This document shows positions 1 to 10,277 of a stretch of 64,000 bases of DNA, one piece after another; the stretch's first letter is position 1, and the number at the start of each line of letters is the position of its first letter. Under the pieces are notes generated by a model. That model made no database searches and was not told the origin of the DNA. It saw only the letters and a program-made list of their open reading frames with translations. This DNA is from Stenogyne calaminthoides. Its lineage: Eukaryota > Streptophyta > Magnoliopsida > Lamiales > Lamiaceae. The stretch is taken from positions 23,825,434 to 23,889,433 of the forward strand of contig JBBCBC010000021.1 in NCBI GenBank assembly GCA_037126765.1, in the 5' to 3' direction. A program made the translations under genes and the position numbers.

Positions 1-619
1 ACACCGCCTTTAAAATGTTCCTCACTAAAATATGGTTTTCTCATTGATTTGATAAGATGTCTTCCATCAAAATTAAAAGAAAACCGGAGATCTCGTTCCA
101 ATGAGTATTTAAGGCCCTCGTCTTTTGCTCAGATCTACATCTAACGGGACTTTTATAGAGACATGTAAAGTCGCCGCTTGATGGTTGTAAACCAACTTAA
201 CTTTGTTTAACTCACCCTTGCGGGGACAGAGGGTAAGGGACATCAGTCGAACTAGGTTCGACAAACTAGGAGTTACAGTTTGCAATTGGTTTAGAGACCT
301 ACCAGTTATGCTATTGTGATATTCAACCCTCGCTGGGATTATAATAGTAGTAATGTGGATCCTAGTCCATTATGATTTATATTAGATATAAATTCGTACT
401 TTTTCGATGAGGTCGTTAAGTATGTGAAAATAATGGAGACAAAATAAACACAAAAGAAAGGCCATGTTTATTTTGATTGCTGAGTATTGATCATAGGAAT
501 TATGTGTTTTAATTTCCGTTTTATTTTATTTCTCTTGGTTAGTTGAAATGTATAACTGTCTTTGAGATGTGTTTTGGAAACAAACAAATTGGCTAGGCCA
601 AATTTTCTGGACTGGCCCC

Positions 620-1260
620 GTAACATGTGTTTGGTGCTAAGGCAAGAAAAGATTGAGTACGTGTTGGACACGCCTATCCCGGTTACCCTTAAAGCTGGTA
701 CTCTGAGGCAGCCACGTTTAACGTAGCACCTCAGAAGAAGCATCAAGAGGATGCTTCCCAGACTCAGTATGTGATGTTGCTCGACATGACTCCCGATGTA
801 CATAGGCAACATGAAAAAAATGGGTCCCTTCTTAGTGCTCAAGCATCTGAAGGATCTTTTTGATTCTGAATCTAGTTATGAGATTTATGAAGTGATGAGA
901 GATCTGTTCAAATGCCGGTTAGCTAAAGGAGAGAAGATTTTACCTCATGTGCTTAAGATGATAGGCCTAATTGAAAAACTTGGTAATTTAGGCTTCGAGC
1001 TAAAATACCAACATTTTTATTTATGCTATCCTCCAGTTGCTCCCGGATTCATATTTTAGCTTCATTGTGAACTACAGTATGAATAAGACGGATGTGACCA
1101 TGCCTAAACTTCACAACGTGCTCAAAACCTTTTAATTCACTATCACTAAGATGATGTTCAAAAGAAGGAGCGGGTAAACAAGGATGTGTGCCTCTGCTAT
1201 AGGTAGAAGAGGACACTAGAAGAAGGACTATAAGATTCTAGTTGCTAAAAGAAAGACACT
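620..1260 (+). pseudogene. Copia gag remnant (UBN2-type nucleocapsid precursor)
   Basis: Gag builds the virus-like particle that packages element RNA. The readable piece at 796-1059 carries the typical LKDLFDSESSYEIYEVMRDL pattern and the HVLKMIGLIEKLGNLGFEL helix found in UBN2/DUF4219-type Copia gag. The frame continues upstream (from about 700, homologous to the PELQ-QHE region) and downstream (to about 1160), interrupted by stops and shifts. A damaged CX2CX4HX4C-like zinc-knuckle area can be recognised near 1183-1240, with some cysteines lost. There is no intact start or full-length frame, so this is a pseudogene. The domain call is fairly sure; exact limits are not. Confidence 0.7.
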
Positions 1261-1285
1261 AGGTGCTTCTAGCACTAGAACATGT

Positions 1286-1733
1286 ATGTTTGTTATTAAG
1301 ATAAACATGTCCACTAATAGCGCTAACTGCTCGGTATTGGATACCGGATGTGGCTCTCACATTTGCACTAATGTGAAAGGGCTCATGTGTTATAGGACAG
1401 TTAGGGCGGGTGAAGTCGTCTTATACGTAGAAACGGAGCAAGAGTTGCTGCTGAACTTGTGGGAACTTGTATGTTAGACTTACCCTTTGGTTTTAGATTG
1501 GAACTTAATGATGATCATCTAGTTCTTTCTATTACTAGCAACATATATTTGTTGCATTGTGGATACGATGTTCTTAATATACAAAATAAAATACTCAAAC
1601 TTAGTAATCATGAAAACCTGACTTACTTATGGCATTGTACGAGAAAAGAATTGCAATGTTAAGAAAGTTAGACTACTTAACCCCATTCGACTTTGAGTCT
1701 TATGGTAATTTTGAATCTTATCTCATGGGCAAG
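1286..1733 (+). pseudogene. Copia protease and gag-pre-integrase remnant
   Basis: The piece at 1286-1477 contains VLDTGCGSHICTN, the aspartic protease active site (D-T-G) of this Copia family. The piece at 1459-1662 resembles the following region (LELNDDHLVLSITSNIYLL) and ends in TYLWHC, the start of the gag-pre-integrase zinc finger. The last readable motif is FDFESYG near 1690-1710. The protease would release gag, RT/RNase H and integrase from the polyprotein. Stops and shifts break the frame, and the gene ends abruptly where the opposite-strand element begins. Confidence 0.75.
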
Positions 1734-2055
1734 TTTTACTCTTCTTATACAAGAATACAACCCAAGTGAACTTGGAGTAATCATCCACGACCACCAGAGT
1801 GTATTTGCGTCCACTGAAACTAAGAGGCGTAACTCGTCCAAATAGATCCATATGGAGCAGTTGCAGTACTCTGCTGGATGGAGGCGAAGGTATCCCTTTG
1901 AATGAAGCTTTTACTTGTTTTCTCTTCTGACATGCGGCACATGTCTGATCCTTAGAGAATACTTCATTTGGGAGACCTTCAACCAAGGACATCCTTGCTA
2001 TCTTGTTAAGAGTCTTGAAATTCAGATGGCTCATTCTCTTGTACCACAGAGCCAA
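1734..2055 (-). pseudogene. Copia integrase N-terminal part
   Basis: The translation contains YKRMSHLNFKTLNKIARM (second His of the zinc finger), then CAACQKRK (paired Cys), then LLHMDLFGRVTP with the first catalytic Asp, and VVVDDYSKFTWVVFLYKKS. These are the HHCC zinc finger and the start of the rve catalytic core. It is cut off before the second Asp and the Glu of the D-D-E triad, so it cannot be active. The loss coincides with the join to the plus-strand element at about 1733. Confidence 0.85.
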
Positions 2056-2463
2056 CTGGAGCTCTTTGAACTCTTAACAATAAAGCATGCATTTCTTGGA
2101 CAACTGTCCCAATCTGCTGTATAAATCGTTCCTTTTCTGGAACCAGTTAGCAAGATCTGTTGAGTCACTCAAATTCTGATTGTGCATTGATCTGACGAGA
2201 ACTCAACACTATATCCGTTGTCCCAAAACTGTGATACAGATAACAGGTTGTGCCTTAAGCAGTCAATGTATGAAACACCTGTAACATGTACGTCATCGTT
2301 CACTAAGGTTCCAACTCCTCTGGTAAAATCAAAGTTGTCGTCACCAAAGAGAACTTGTGTGCCTGGTTTTTAATGTAATTGCTGAGGAGATGTTGACTTC
2401 CAGTCATGTGCCTTGCTTGTATACCTCCTTTATTGGCCAGTCCCACTCGAACCTGCAAACGAA
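2056..2463 (-). pseudogene. Broken Copia protease / gag-pre-integrase region
   Basis: Translating the minus strand here gives LFGDDN, then GVGTLVNDD, and a stretch ending in IVKSSKSSSW, homologous to the protease-to-integrase linker of element B at about 19720-20020. No frame stays open for long because of stops and small indels. It sits between gag C-terminus (2464-2997) and integrase (1734-2055), as expected for Copia order. The D-S-G protease active site visible in B cannot be identified cleanly here. Confidence 0.6.
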
Positions 2464-2997
2464 TCAAATTTTAGGTACCCCAGTAGAACCGGGTCCTGGG
2501 GGGTTAGAAGTACCTTTCGGGATCCAAACAAATTTGGCACTTTTGTTGAAAACAGAAGCCTTGATTTGTCTCCCATAAACATCTACATAATCATACGTCT
2601 CTTCATATGCAATCTGGTCAGTACGATTATTAGTGTGAGCCTTGAATGAATCAGAAGACTTGGGATTTTTCTTTAAAATTTGTCTTTTTTTAATCCAGTG
2701 GGGCTCAGGTGCAGCAGCCCTAGATTTCTGATTGTAAGGGTAGGTACGACTGCTACCATTAAAAGATTCATATCTTTTTGGCATAGATGGTCTTAGCAGT
2801 TTACCCTTAGCTTGCTTGTTAGGCAGCTTGGATTGAGTTGACTTCAGCTGTGACTGTCCCTTACAAGATGGTCCAGACTGAGGCCTACTCTGCTGATTTG
2901 GCTGAGGTCTCTTAAAAAGAACAAGATTCTTCTGTTGATCCCTCGAATGATGTCTGATCAGTTGGGGTCCATTTATGTTCCCTTTCTGATCCGGCAT
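2464..2997 (-). pseudogene. Sirevirus-like gag C-terminal segment
   Basis: About 177 codons open. Gln/Ser/Lys-rich N-half, then PYNQKSRAAAPEPHWIKK and the module YDYVDVYGRQIKASVFNK followed by FVWIPKGTSNP. Near-identical modules occur in B at 19435-19560 and in E near 41210, so this is a conserved gag tail of the family. Separated from the upstream coiled-coil segment by a frame break near 3000-3080. The function of this tail is not known to me. The FVWIPKG motif is the most conserved part across the copies. Confidence 0.75.
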
Positions 2998-3080
2998 TCG
3001 GCTTGCCTGGTCAGCTGATCCTTTTGCCTTATCTGATACAGATTTGGCATTTCGTGTATCTTGATCAGAAACTCGTTTGG

Positions 3081-3812
3081 TTACACTTTCTGATGTGAAC
3101 CAGACATGGCTTTTGAGGGTCCTGAAGGGTTTTCATACCCAATTCCCTTCTTATCAGTTGGCGTACAAAAATAGTTGTTCAGATCTTGAACGGTCTTAGA
3201 TGATTTCGTAAAAACCTCTATTTTCTTACGCAAACTGTCCTCAGTAGTTTTCAGATTCTCATGCATTCGGAAGAGTTCATCAAACTTAGCCTGAAGGACT
3301 TTGAGTTCTCCATCTTGTTGTTCATTGAGAGTCAACTATTCCTTAATCAGTTTTCCCTGATCAGTAGTACTGACTTTCAGAAACTCCAGTTCTGTAGTCA
3401 TCTTCTGAACAGTTTCAGCTAATTTTAGTTCAGCTGCTTTACTTGCCTCAATTTCCCTGACAAGCCGTATATTTTCAGCTCTTAGATTATCGTTCTCAAC
3501 TTTCACTCGTGTATAAGTATCTATTGCATTAGAGAGATCATCAAGCAATTGGTCATTGTAGACCTGTAGGTTAATCTCTCCAGCAGATATGCTCAGCACA
3601 ACAGGTGTAGAACAGGGAACCACAGAAGGCTTAGAGATTACCTCAGATTGATCTGCTTCTCTGACCATAAGAAAGATGTCATCATCATATGAGAAGTTCA
3701 TATCATCGACATCATCCATTGTGGTAATCAGACAGAAATCTTCAACAGATGAGTAGCCTGAGTCGTCTGAAGGCAGATAGGAATCATCGATTACAGATGT
3801 GTCGGCAACCAT
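3081..3812 (-). pseudogene. Sirevirus-like gag coiled-coil segment
   Basis: Two adjacent open pieces (3336-3812 and 3081-3335) separated by one in-frame stop. The first begins with an acidic Ser/Asp-rich stretch (DDSYLPSDDSGYSSVEDF), then INLQVYNDQLLDDLSNAID, followed by a long heptad-like region rich in Glu, Lys and Leu, predicted by eye as coiled coil. The second contains FDELFRMHENLKTTEDSLRK and NNYFCTPTDKKGIGYE. Long coiled-coil gag regions are a known Sirevirus trait, thought to mediate multimerisation. Homologues lie in B (18338-18976) and E (39998-40546). Confidence 0.75.
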
Positions 3813-3874
3813 TGCTTTTCTATCTCGGAACCTTTGTTCTCTCCTGTTCCGCTTTTCCTCTCTTTCCTTGGGAG

Positions 3875-5107
3875 TCAGGTCGGGGCAATCAACACTGTAG
3901 TGACCTGGTTTCTGATAGTTGTAGCAAACCCTTGAATCTCCAGAACTACCTCTGTTGGGAGAATCATTTCTTCTGTAAGATCTGTCAGGAGACTTTCCAC
4001 CTTGTCTGTAATCAGATCTCTCTTATCTGATCTCTCATCTTGTCTATTTTCTTTGCGATCCTCTCTACGATCATCTTTCCTTTTATCTTTGTGATCGTCT
4101 TTTTGTTCATCTCTTCTGTTATCCCTATCATCTAAAGAACGATACCTTTCTTGTGATCTGTCAGAAGATATTTGATCTATTCCTCTGCTTCGTCGATAGT
4201 CATCGTAAAACTTTCTGTACTTGCCCATCTGAACATTTGTTCGTTCAAGTTTTCTCGTTAGTAGTGCAATTTGTTTGGCCTGGCTGATGATGTTTCCAAC
4301 TGGTTCAACAATTCGTGAACTGCTACTGGTTGCTTGGAATGTAACAGATTTAGTAGAATTTGCAACAACTTCAGCAGGGACATAATCTGATCCTTGTCCT
4401 CTCTCAATCAGGTCGAACTCATGGGCTTTCAAACTGAAGATTAGGTCATTCGGCTTCATAGTAGCAATATCTTGACAATCCTTAATCCCGGTCACCTTGG
4501 TATCCCATTTCTTGGTCAGCGATTTGAGAATCTTGTAGTTGATATCTTTGTTTGACATTACGCGTCCTAGATCACGAATTTGGTTGACTTCACGAGTGAT
4601 CCTTCCATCAAATTGATCAACTATTTCATTCGGTAGCATCTTGAGTTTCTCAAATATCACCAGCTCAGCTTGCAGTCTGCTGTCCTTAATCTGTTCATTT
4701 CCTCTGCAGATTTCAGCAAGTGTATCCCATACTTTCTTAGCAGTCTTCAGGTACTTCACCTTTTCTCGTGTAGTAGAATCCATAGTCTTCATGATAAGAT
4801 GTCTGGCAACAGTATACAGATTGGACAATTTCCTCTCATCTGCTTCCATTAGAGAGGGACTCTTTCCGATTCTTGCTCCAACTGGTTGAGTAGGATCTCC
4901 TGCTTCAGCTGGATTATAGTGATAGATGATAATCGGTCCTATCTCAAGAATCTCATCCATTTTATTGCTTATCACTCCCAAATGGTCTCTCATGTCGATA
5001 AACCAATCTCCATACTCATCAACAGAAAACATGGGTAAATTATGATGTATTCCTTGTAAAGTATGAGTTTTAAAACGGTTTTTCAAGATCAGTTCAAGTG
5101 ACCACAA
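3875..5107 (-). pseudogene. Sirevirus-like gag N-terminal segment, longest open gag piece in the window
   Basis: About 400 open codons. Order: HHNLPMFSVDEYGDW near the N-end, RGNEQIKDSRLQAELVIFEK and VDQFDGRITREVNQIRDLG (UBN2-type gag), then a mixed-charge Arg/Asp/Lys block (DDRDNRRDEQKDDHKDKRKD and similar) near codons 325-375. A frameshift near 4020 takes the frame off the zinc knuckle; in the shifted frame the knuckle reads CYNYQKPGHYSVDC, so its second Cys is Tyr. The expected start (MDNTSGMHH in B) is missing: a gap of roughly 30 bases removes it, so any initiation would have to be elsewhere. Confidence 0.8.
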
Positions 5108-5161
5108 AGGTTCTTCCTCAAGAACCGATGATACTCAAAGCCAATGGTCAGAAGAACCACT

Positions 5162-5173
5162 GCTCTGATACCA
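5162..5173 (-). other. Primer-binding site, initiator-Met tRNA type
   Basis: Reads TGGTATCAGAGC on the minus strand, the complement of the 3' end of plant initiator tRNA-Met. It sits two bases inside the LTR end at 5176. It marks the 5' side of the minus-strand Sirevirus-like fragment. Confidence 0.9.
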
Positions 5174-5175
5174 CT

Positions 5176-6531
5176 TGTAGGTCCCGAATGGGTTTTCGTG
5201 AGGGTAGAAGTCTAGAGGGGAGGGGTGAATAGACTTACTGATTGTATGGAGGCTAATCAGTTTGGCGTCTATCAGTTTAATTGATGGTGCGGAAGATTAG
5301 TTAACTCGTGTGAAAACCAGTTTTACTTAATAAGATTTCTGATCAATCTGTTTTAGATCAGATGACTAAAGTGTCAAGCTGATCAGTTCAGTAGCTTGAT
5401 GCTAATCTGAACCAGATTCAGAATATGCATGCATATAACAAGTAGTGTGCCGGTAAGTGTAAAATAAGATAAAGGCACACAAATTTATAGTGGTTCGGAC
5501 AACTAATCCTACGTCCACTCTTCCCTATGGGGCACCAACTTAACCAACTAGACTTAGTTTAATGTGTTAGTCCAACACAGTACAACCAACAGATGTTTCT
5601 TGAGTTCTCACTCAACCAATCCCAGAAATCAGATCAAGAAACCCTAGACTGAAATCTTGCTATAACAAACTTAACCTAACTTGTGTTTGGGTATAAGATT
5701 TGTAACGTTCCAACCTGAATACTATCCTATCGTCTAAGTAGCCTAAAGCTAGATGATGAGTATTCTATGCTAAGAACAATGGGATGAACACTTAGAAAAT
5801 AAGCTTCGATTTAGTGTTCTTCGTGCCGAAATTTGCTTGTGCTTGAGCTTGATGATAATTTTCGTGACCTTACTATGAAGGTTTGATCCCATATACATAG
5901 GCACAAAATCGAACTAGCCGTTGGAGAGCAATTCGAATTTTGGTCTATTTAAGGTAGGTTTGCAGGCCCGATTTGATGTGCGCAGAGGCGGCATGGCCGA
6001 AAGCATGCAAGCTTGTCCTTTCTAGCCGTTTGACTCTGAAGCACCTCGTCCTATAATGTCAGCTCCGTACATAAGTGTCTTGCTCTCATTGGTTATCAAG
6101 TACACTTATTCAGTGTTTGATTTACCAACTTAGGTTGACATTCTTCGTGTCTGATGCACGTGTATACCTTAGTGTCCTTCTTGTGAACATCAGATTAGGG
6201 CTGACCTGATCAGTCCATGCTGACCAATCTACCTGATTGAGTCTTTTGATGCAGGTTGTCTTAGCACAACTTGCAGACTCGTCTTCTCTCTTTCTGATGT
6301 AAGTCTTCTGGTCTTCTGATCTTCTGTTCTTCTGATCTTCTGATCTTCTTGACTAAACCTTTATATATTGAGTTCCCCCTCAATATGTGACCTATCTTGT
6401 TACATCAGCTGTCTATACATCTCAGCTGGTCATCCTAATCTGATATCTACTTCATCAATCAGCTAACAGGTCTGACTGGTCCTATTACAATCTGTTTTGG
6501 AACTTCCATCAAAAGTATAAATTTTCCAACA
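5176..6531 (-). repeat. 5' LTR of the minus-strand Sirevirus-like fragment
   Basis: Bounded by TG at 5176 and CA at 6531; in element orientation it starts TGTTGG and ends GGGACCTACA next to the PBS. About 1356 bp, slightly shorter than the B LTRs (1465 and 1466). The TATA box present in B (CCTATAAATAAGGG) is changed here to CCTATGTATATGGG near 5888-5900, so the promoter may be weak. A run of CTTCTGAT/CTTCTG repeats at 6285-6350 matches the GAAGAT-rich part of the B LTR. Confidence 0.85.
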
Positions 6532-7902
6532 AATGTGATAAGTCTTATGAATTGTAATTGTACAGAATAGAGACATTTATGTTGGTGTGGGCCATACGAC
6601 AAATTGAGCAGGTGTGATTTCTTCTACGCCCTCAAACTTGGCATTATCCCGTTGTGGTGAACTTGGTCCTACATGAGTTAATGTAAAAGTGAAATTTTTT
6701 ATGTCCTAAAAAGTTTACGCCCATTTTTAATAGGAATTGATTATATTACATGAATTAGGGTTTGAGGTAGGAGGTGAATAATCAACATCATGATATTTCC
6801 CCTTCCTCTTTAACCCTCTTGACAGAGTGCAAGATAGGTCGAATGTTACTAGATTAAATCGGTTAACATCCATCAGTTTTAACACAATAAAATAACCTAT
6901 TCGTATTCCAGTTTTTGCCACAACTTCTGGCCACCCTCTTTTGAACCATCAGAACCGTCTGACTCAGTTTCAGTTTGAATTTGAAATTGTTGATTGCGAC
7001 CCCAACATATACAAGTGTGGGGAATCCATTAGAGAACTCCTCTATAACAAATGCACACGGTACCCTCTAACAATTAGAAATTTATATGCTTGATTAATAT
7101 TTAGAAATAAAAAAATTGCAAGAAAAGTAATTGAAACTGTGGAACTTTAATGTACGACTTACTACAATGTCAAGTGTCGAGGGTGTAGATCTGTATTTCG
7201 ATAAACATATCTTGATGAACTGTGGAACTTCGTCGACCATGGTTGAATAAGATGCCATCGATTTTGCTAACCACTTGCTAAAAAGGGTAAAGGAGAATTT
7301 TGAGATAAAGTGACGAAAAGAAGAGTTTTAAGGGGGAAGAAGGTCATAATTTTTTTTGGACGAATTGTTTTTTTATGATGAATAAGCCCAATGCTGTGGG
7401 GCGGTGACTGCTGGACCGGGAGCACAATCAGAATTGATGTACTGTCCTCGCAAACCAACACGGGTCTTTTACATTATATATTATATACTCAAAATTAGAT
7501 CATCAACAATTCAACATCAAGTTCATTACATTCACATTGACTTCCAAATTTACATTACTGGATCACTCCAACACATGTGCCTCCACAGTCCACACTAATT
7601 ACACCCAAATGCTTGCCCTAGTCTTGGTTGTCTCATCCAAATTGTGTTGTAATTGTGATAACTATGTGCAATCCATACGTAATCTAGTTGATCCATCTGC
7701 CTCATACGAAAAAACAGATCAAACTCATTAAAGTAACATTCGCTATTGAGCCTGAAGTACTTGTTTTGTTCCGATTCCTGTAAAATAAACACGATTTTTT
7801 TAATTGTTGATGGATAAAATTTTATTAAAATGTAATTATTTAATTAAATTATGACTCACCATTCTATGAAAATAGTGTGCATCAACTTTGAACAGTGTTA
7901 GT
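6532..7902. other. Flanking host sequence, duplicated at 62536-64000
   Basis: No transposon protein or LTR is recognised. The segment matches 62536-63900 along its length, apart from small indels. It includes the short intron of the possible gene described at 7777-8280. The other short open frames here are weak and uncharacteristic, and I do not call them. Confidence 0.6.
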
Positions 7903-8280
7903 TTATTGGTTGTAGTAAACATTTCGTCGAGCAATAAACCACAGAAATGAGCGAAACATTTTCCTCATTGAATAAACATTCCTTAAAAGTTGTGCGGATA
8001 AAACGTGACCAATCCTTTGAGATAGGAACCATGAAACTCTTGCAAAAACCAAATGCATCCTTCGAATCTGTGTTTCATCGGTTACAACGATCCCCTCAGT
8101 GAATCGTATCAAAAGTATAACCAAGGCAGATTCCTCATATGTTAACCAATTTCTCATAAGACTTCGGCTAAAACCCAGAATATCAACCATGTTTAAGAAT
8201 TTTTGGGCTAAGAGAGAAAGTAGAGTTTGTTGGAAGAAAGTAATTGAAAACGATATAACTGGAAAGAGCGAATTTGACAA
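7777..8280 (-). CDS. Possible small host gene with an intron at 7778-7859
   Basis: Function not recognised. The open frame on the minus strand covers 7903-8280; the most natural ATG is internal near 8190 and gives about 95 residues beginning MVDILGFSRSLMRNW. The C-terminal part is basic (MRKMFRSFLWFIARRNVYY). Downstream of the stop there is a consensus donor (G|GTGAGT, intron from 7859) and acceptor (TTTTACAG, to 7778), an 82-bp AT-rich intron that would lie in the 3' UTR or join a second exon if the frame differs. The same locus is repeated, with indels, at the right edge of the window. It could be a real small gene or a broken piece of a larger one. Confidence 0.35.
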
Positions 8281-8289
8281 TTGAATGTG

Positions 8290-9355
8290 GAGTTTTCTCC
8301 TGTTTTGTACACTTTGTAAAAGGTGTAGACTAAACGACGTAATTATTGAAGTAGATCGGGGGAAGTAACCTAATTTATTAATTTTTTTTGGTTTTTATAG
8401 TGTAATAATTTAAATATTTTATATCACAATGAATGCCATGGAAGTATCACTTGTGTTATAACTAATTCGTCATTTTTAAAAGTATAATTAAATTAATTTA
8501 ATTTTTTGTAACATTTTATTGACACTTGAAAAATTGTGAAAATTTTACATCTTCTGAATAATGATAACTCCATTACACATTTGCTTGAAATAAATAAAGA
8601 ATAATTACACAATTGTCATGAAAATTCACAAAGTGGAACCCATTAACTCACATCACCACAACATGACAACATAACATAATTGGGTTGAATTAGTGTTGTA
8701 TAAGTTACTAAGGTTCATCATTGCCTGTTTTTGAGTTGACAAGTATTAAATTAATGTCATAGTTTCCACTTAGGGGAATGCATCGAGTTAGATATAATTA
8801 AAATTGTAGCAATTAATAAACACTATATAAAACATAGTTTGGCATATTAAATTGTAGCAATAATAACATTAATTGTTGAAAAATATAATTGATTATTATA
8901 CATTTCATAGCCATTTTTTTTGAAGGTAAATTAGGGGTTTTGTCTCGGGAGTTGAGTCGGTGGTTTGGGAGTGTTTATTTTGATTAGGTTGAATTATTCG
9001 TAACAATAATTGAAACAACAAAATGATAATTTTTACATTGGGCCCATCAAAATACAATGGAAGACGTGTGAATGTGGGAATAATTGTTGTATACACTTAT
9101 ACACTATGTTTAGACCAAGTTTTGCATAGTTGTATACAATGAATTCTTGTTTACAAAATTGCGTTATTTTTCTAAAACTTTTGACCAAATAAAATGTTGA
9201 AACAGAAACACAAAAGTGACTCTTAATCGCCGGAAAAAAAAATTGTAAACATTATACTAATATTAAAAGGGGCATAATAATATATTATAATATTAAAAAG
9301 GGCAAAATAGACACACTTGCAGCTCATTCATAGTAGATAATAATCACGACTAAAC
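8290..9355. other. AT-rich intergenic stretch
   Basis: About 1 kb of AT-rich sequence. I see no convincing coding frame, LTR or terminal inverted repeat. A short local near-duplication (TATTAAAAGGGGCA / TATTAAAAAGGGCA) lies at 9262-9306. Confidence 0.5.
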
Positions 9356-9741
9356 TTAGAGATTGGTAATAAGTTCTAATTGCTTCATGCAATCTTCATG
9401 AGTTTTTTGGAGATCATCCTCTGATTCCTGGAGAAGTCGAAGGAACCTAGCCTTTAGATCAGAATTTGTAGCATTTTGAATTTCCAACTCCAGATTCATT
9501 ATAATATCTTTACGGAGACGCTTGATCTCCATAAAAGTCTTCAAGTTTTTCAACACAGCGGAAATCAACTTTAATTCCAACTGAAAAAAAAAATTTAGGG
9601 AAAAAACTGTAAAAAATGTATAATGTACAAGTAATTGAAATTAAACTCGAACAATTTACATCTATGAAAAATGAAATTAAATACTTTGAGTGTTTCAGAC
9701 ATTTTGGAAGTAACTTGTTGGAGATTGGATAATGAGTTATT
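9356..9741 (-). CDS. Small coiled-coil host protein, two supported exons (9685-9741 and 9356-9580)
   Basis: Function unknown. The last exon (9356-9580) encodes about 74 residues rich in Leu, Lys and Glu, with heptad-like spacing (LKNLKTFMEIKRLRKDIIMN, LKARFLRLLQESEDDLQKTH). It is preceded by a long pyrimidine tract and CAG acceptor at 9581. The upstream 57-nt exon (9685-9741) has its own pyrimidine tract plus CAG (9742-9744) and a GTAT donor at 9684. It adds 19 codons (NNSLSNLQQVTSKMSETLK) in the same phase. Agreement of phase and splice signals makes a real gene plausible. The first exon is unresolved; it probably lies between 9800 and 9930, downstream of a TATATAAT-like box near 9948-9955. 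Confidence 0.5.
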
Positions 9742-10269
9742 CTGAAAAAAAAAAAAAAAAAAACAAATTAACCCGTTAATAACAAAAAATAAAAATGATA
9801 ATGATAGTTAAAATAAATAAATCGTTTGCAAAGTATTAACATGTCTACAGGGAAGATTGGAGAGATGAAGATGTCGGAAGCTCAAACTCGAACAAATTGA
9901 AGTATGTGAGTTTTGTATGAATAGTTTGATAAATTGTGAATGGGTCATTATATAGAAATTAGAAGCGACGCTTGAGTTATGATGAAAATGTGTGAACCGA
10001 CAATTTCTACACATGTACACCATTTTGCTATTCGTGATTGAATTTGTTTGGCACGTGTATTACTAATAGACTTTAGTGATATCATGAATAAAGTTAGTAA
10101 TATATTGTGGAATACATTGTTTTAGTCTTTTAGATGCCCGAAGCCCATTGTGTTATCCTACTGTACAACTTATATAATTAAATGTTACTAGTTAATTATT
10201 GAGTGATTTGATTTTAAAATAACCAACTAATTATTTATATATCTTGTTAAGTTGTTCAGTGATGCAACA

Positions 10270-10277
10270 TATATAAT
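10270..10277. repeat. Left 8-bp target-site duplication of the MITE
   Basis: TATATAAT, repeated exactly at 10669-10676. An 8-bp duplication is characteristic of hAT transposition. Confidence 0.85.

Larger units (their letters stand above)
1..1733 (+). mobile_element. Truncated Tork-like Copia element (leader, gag, protease, start of gag-pre-integrase)
   Basis: Plus-strand Copia remnant entering from the left edge. Positions 1 to about 620 are non-coding leader. A gag reading follows, then a degenerate zinc-knuckle area, a protease active-site motif, and a gag-pre-integrase segment that stops in the CESCLxGKM-type zinc-finger motif near 1725. From about 1733 the sequence is homologous instead to the opposite strand of a Sirevirus-like integrase, with a few shared bases (AAGTTT) at the join. 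The same join occurs near 57905. No LTR lies in this part of the window; the probable LTR of the family begins at 54197. Family placement rests on recalled Copia motifs. The element is defective, with several stops and frameshifts. Confidence 0.75.
1734..6531 (-). mobile_element. Sirevirus-like Copia fragment: integrase N-part, protease, gag, PBS, 5' LTR
   Basis: Minus-strand element in the order (right to left) LTR, PBS, gag, protease, gag-pre-integrase, start of integrase. Homology ends inside integrase, just after the VVFLYKKS motif. The rest of integrase, RT, RNase H and the 3' LTR are missing. It is closely related to element B (15401-28566), to which it can be aligned throughout. The outer end of the LTR is intact (TG...CA at 5176 and 6531) and is followed by apparently non-transposon sequence. 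Target-site duplication cannot be tested because the other end is lost. A second copy with the same truncation lies at about 57906-62535. Confidence 0.85.

Noticed and set aside
5162..5173. Possible tRNA-Met gene pieces at TGGTATCAGAGC sites
   Set aside because: Only the 12-base complement of the tRNA 3' end is present, next to LTR ends; these are primer-binding sites, not tRNA genes.
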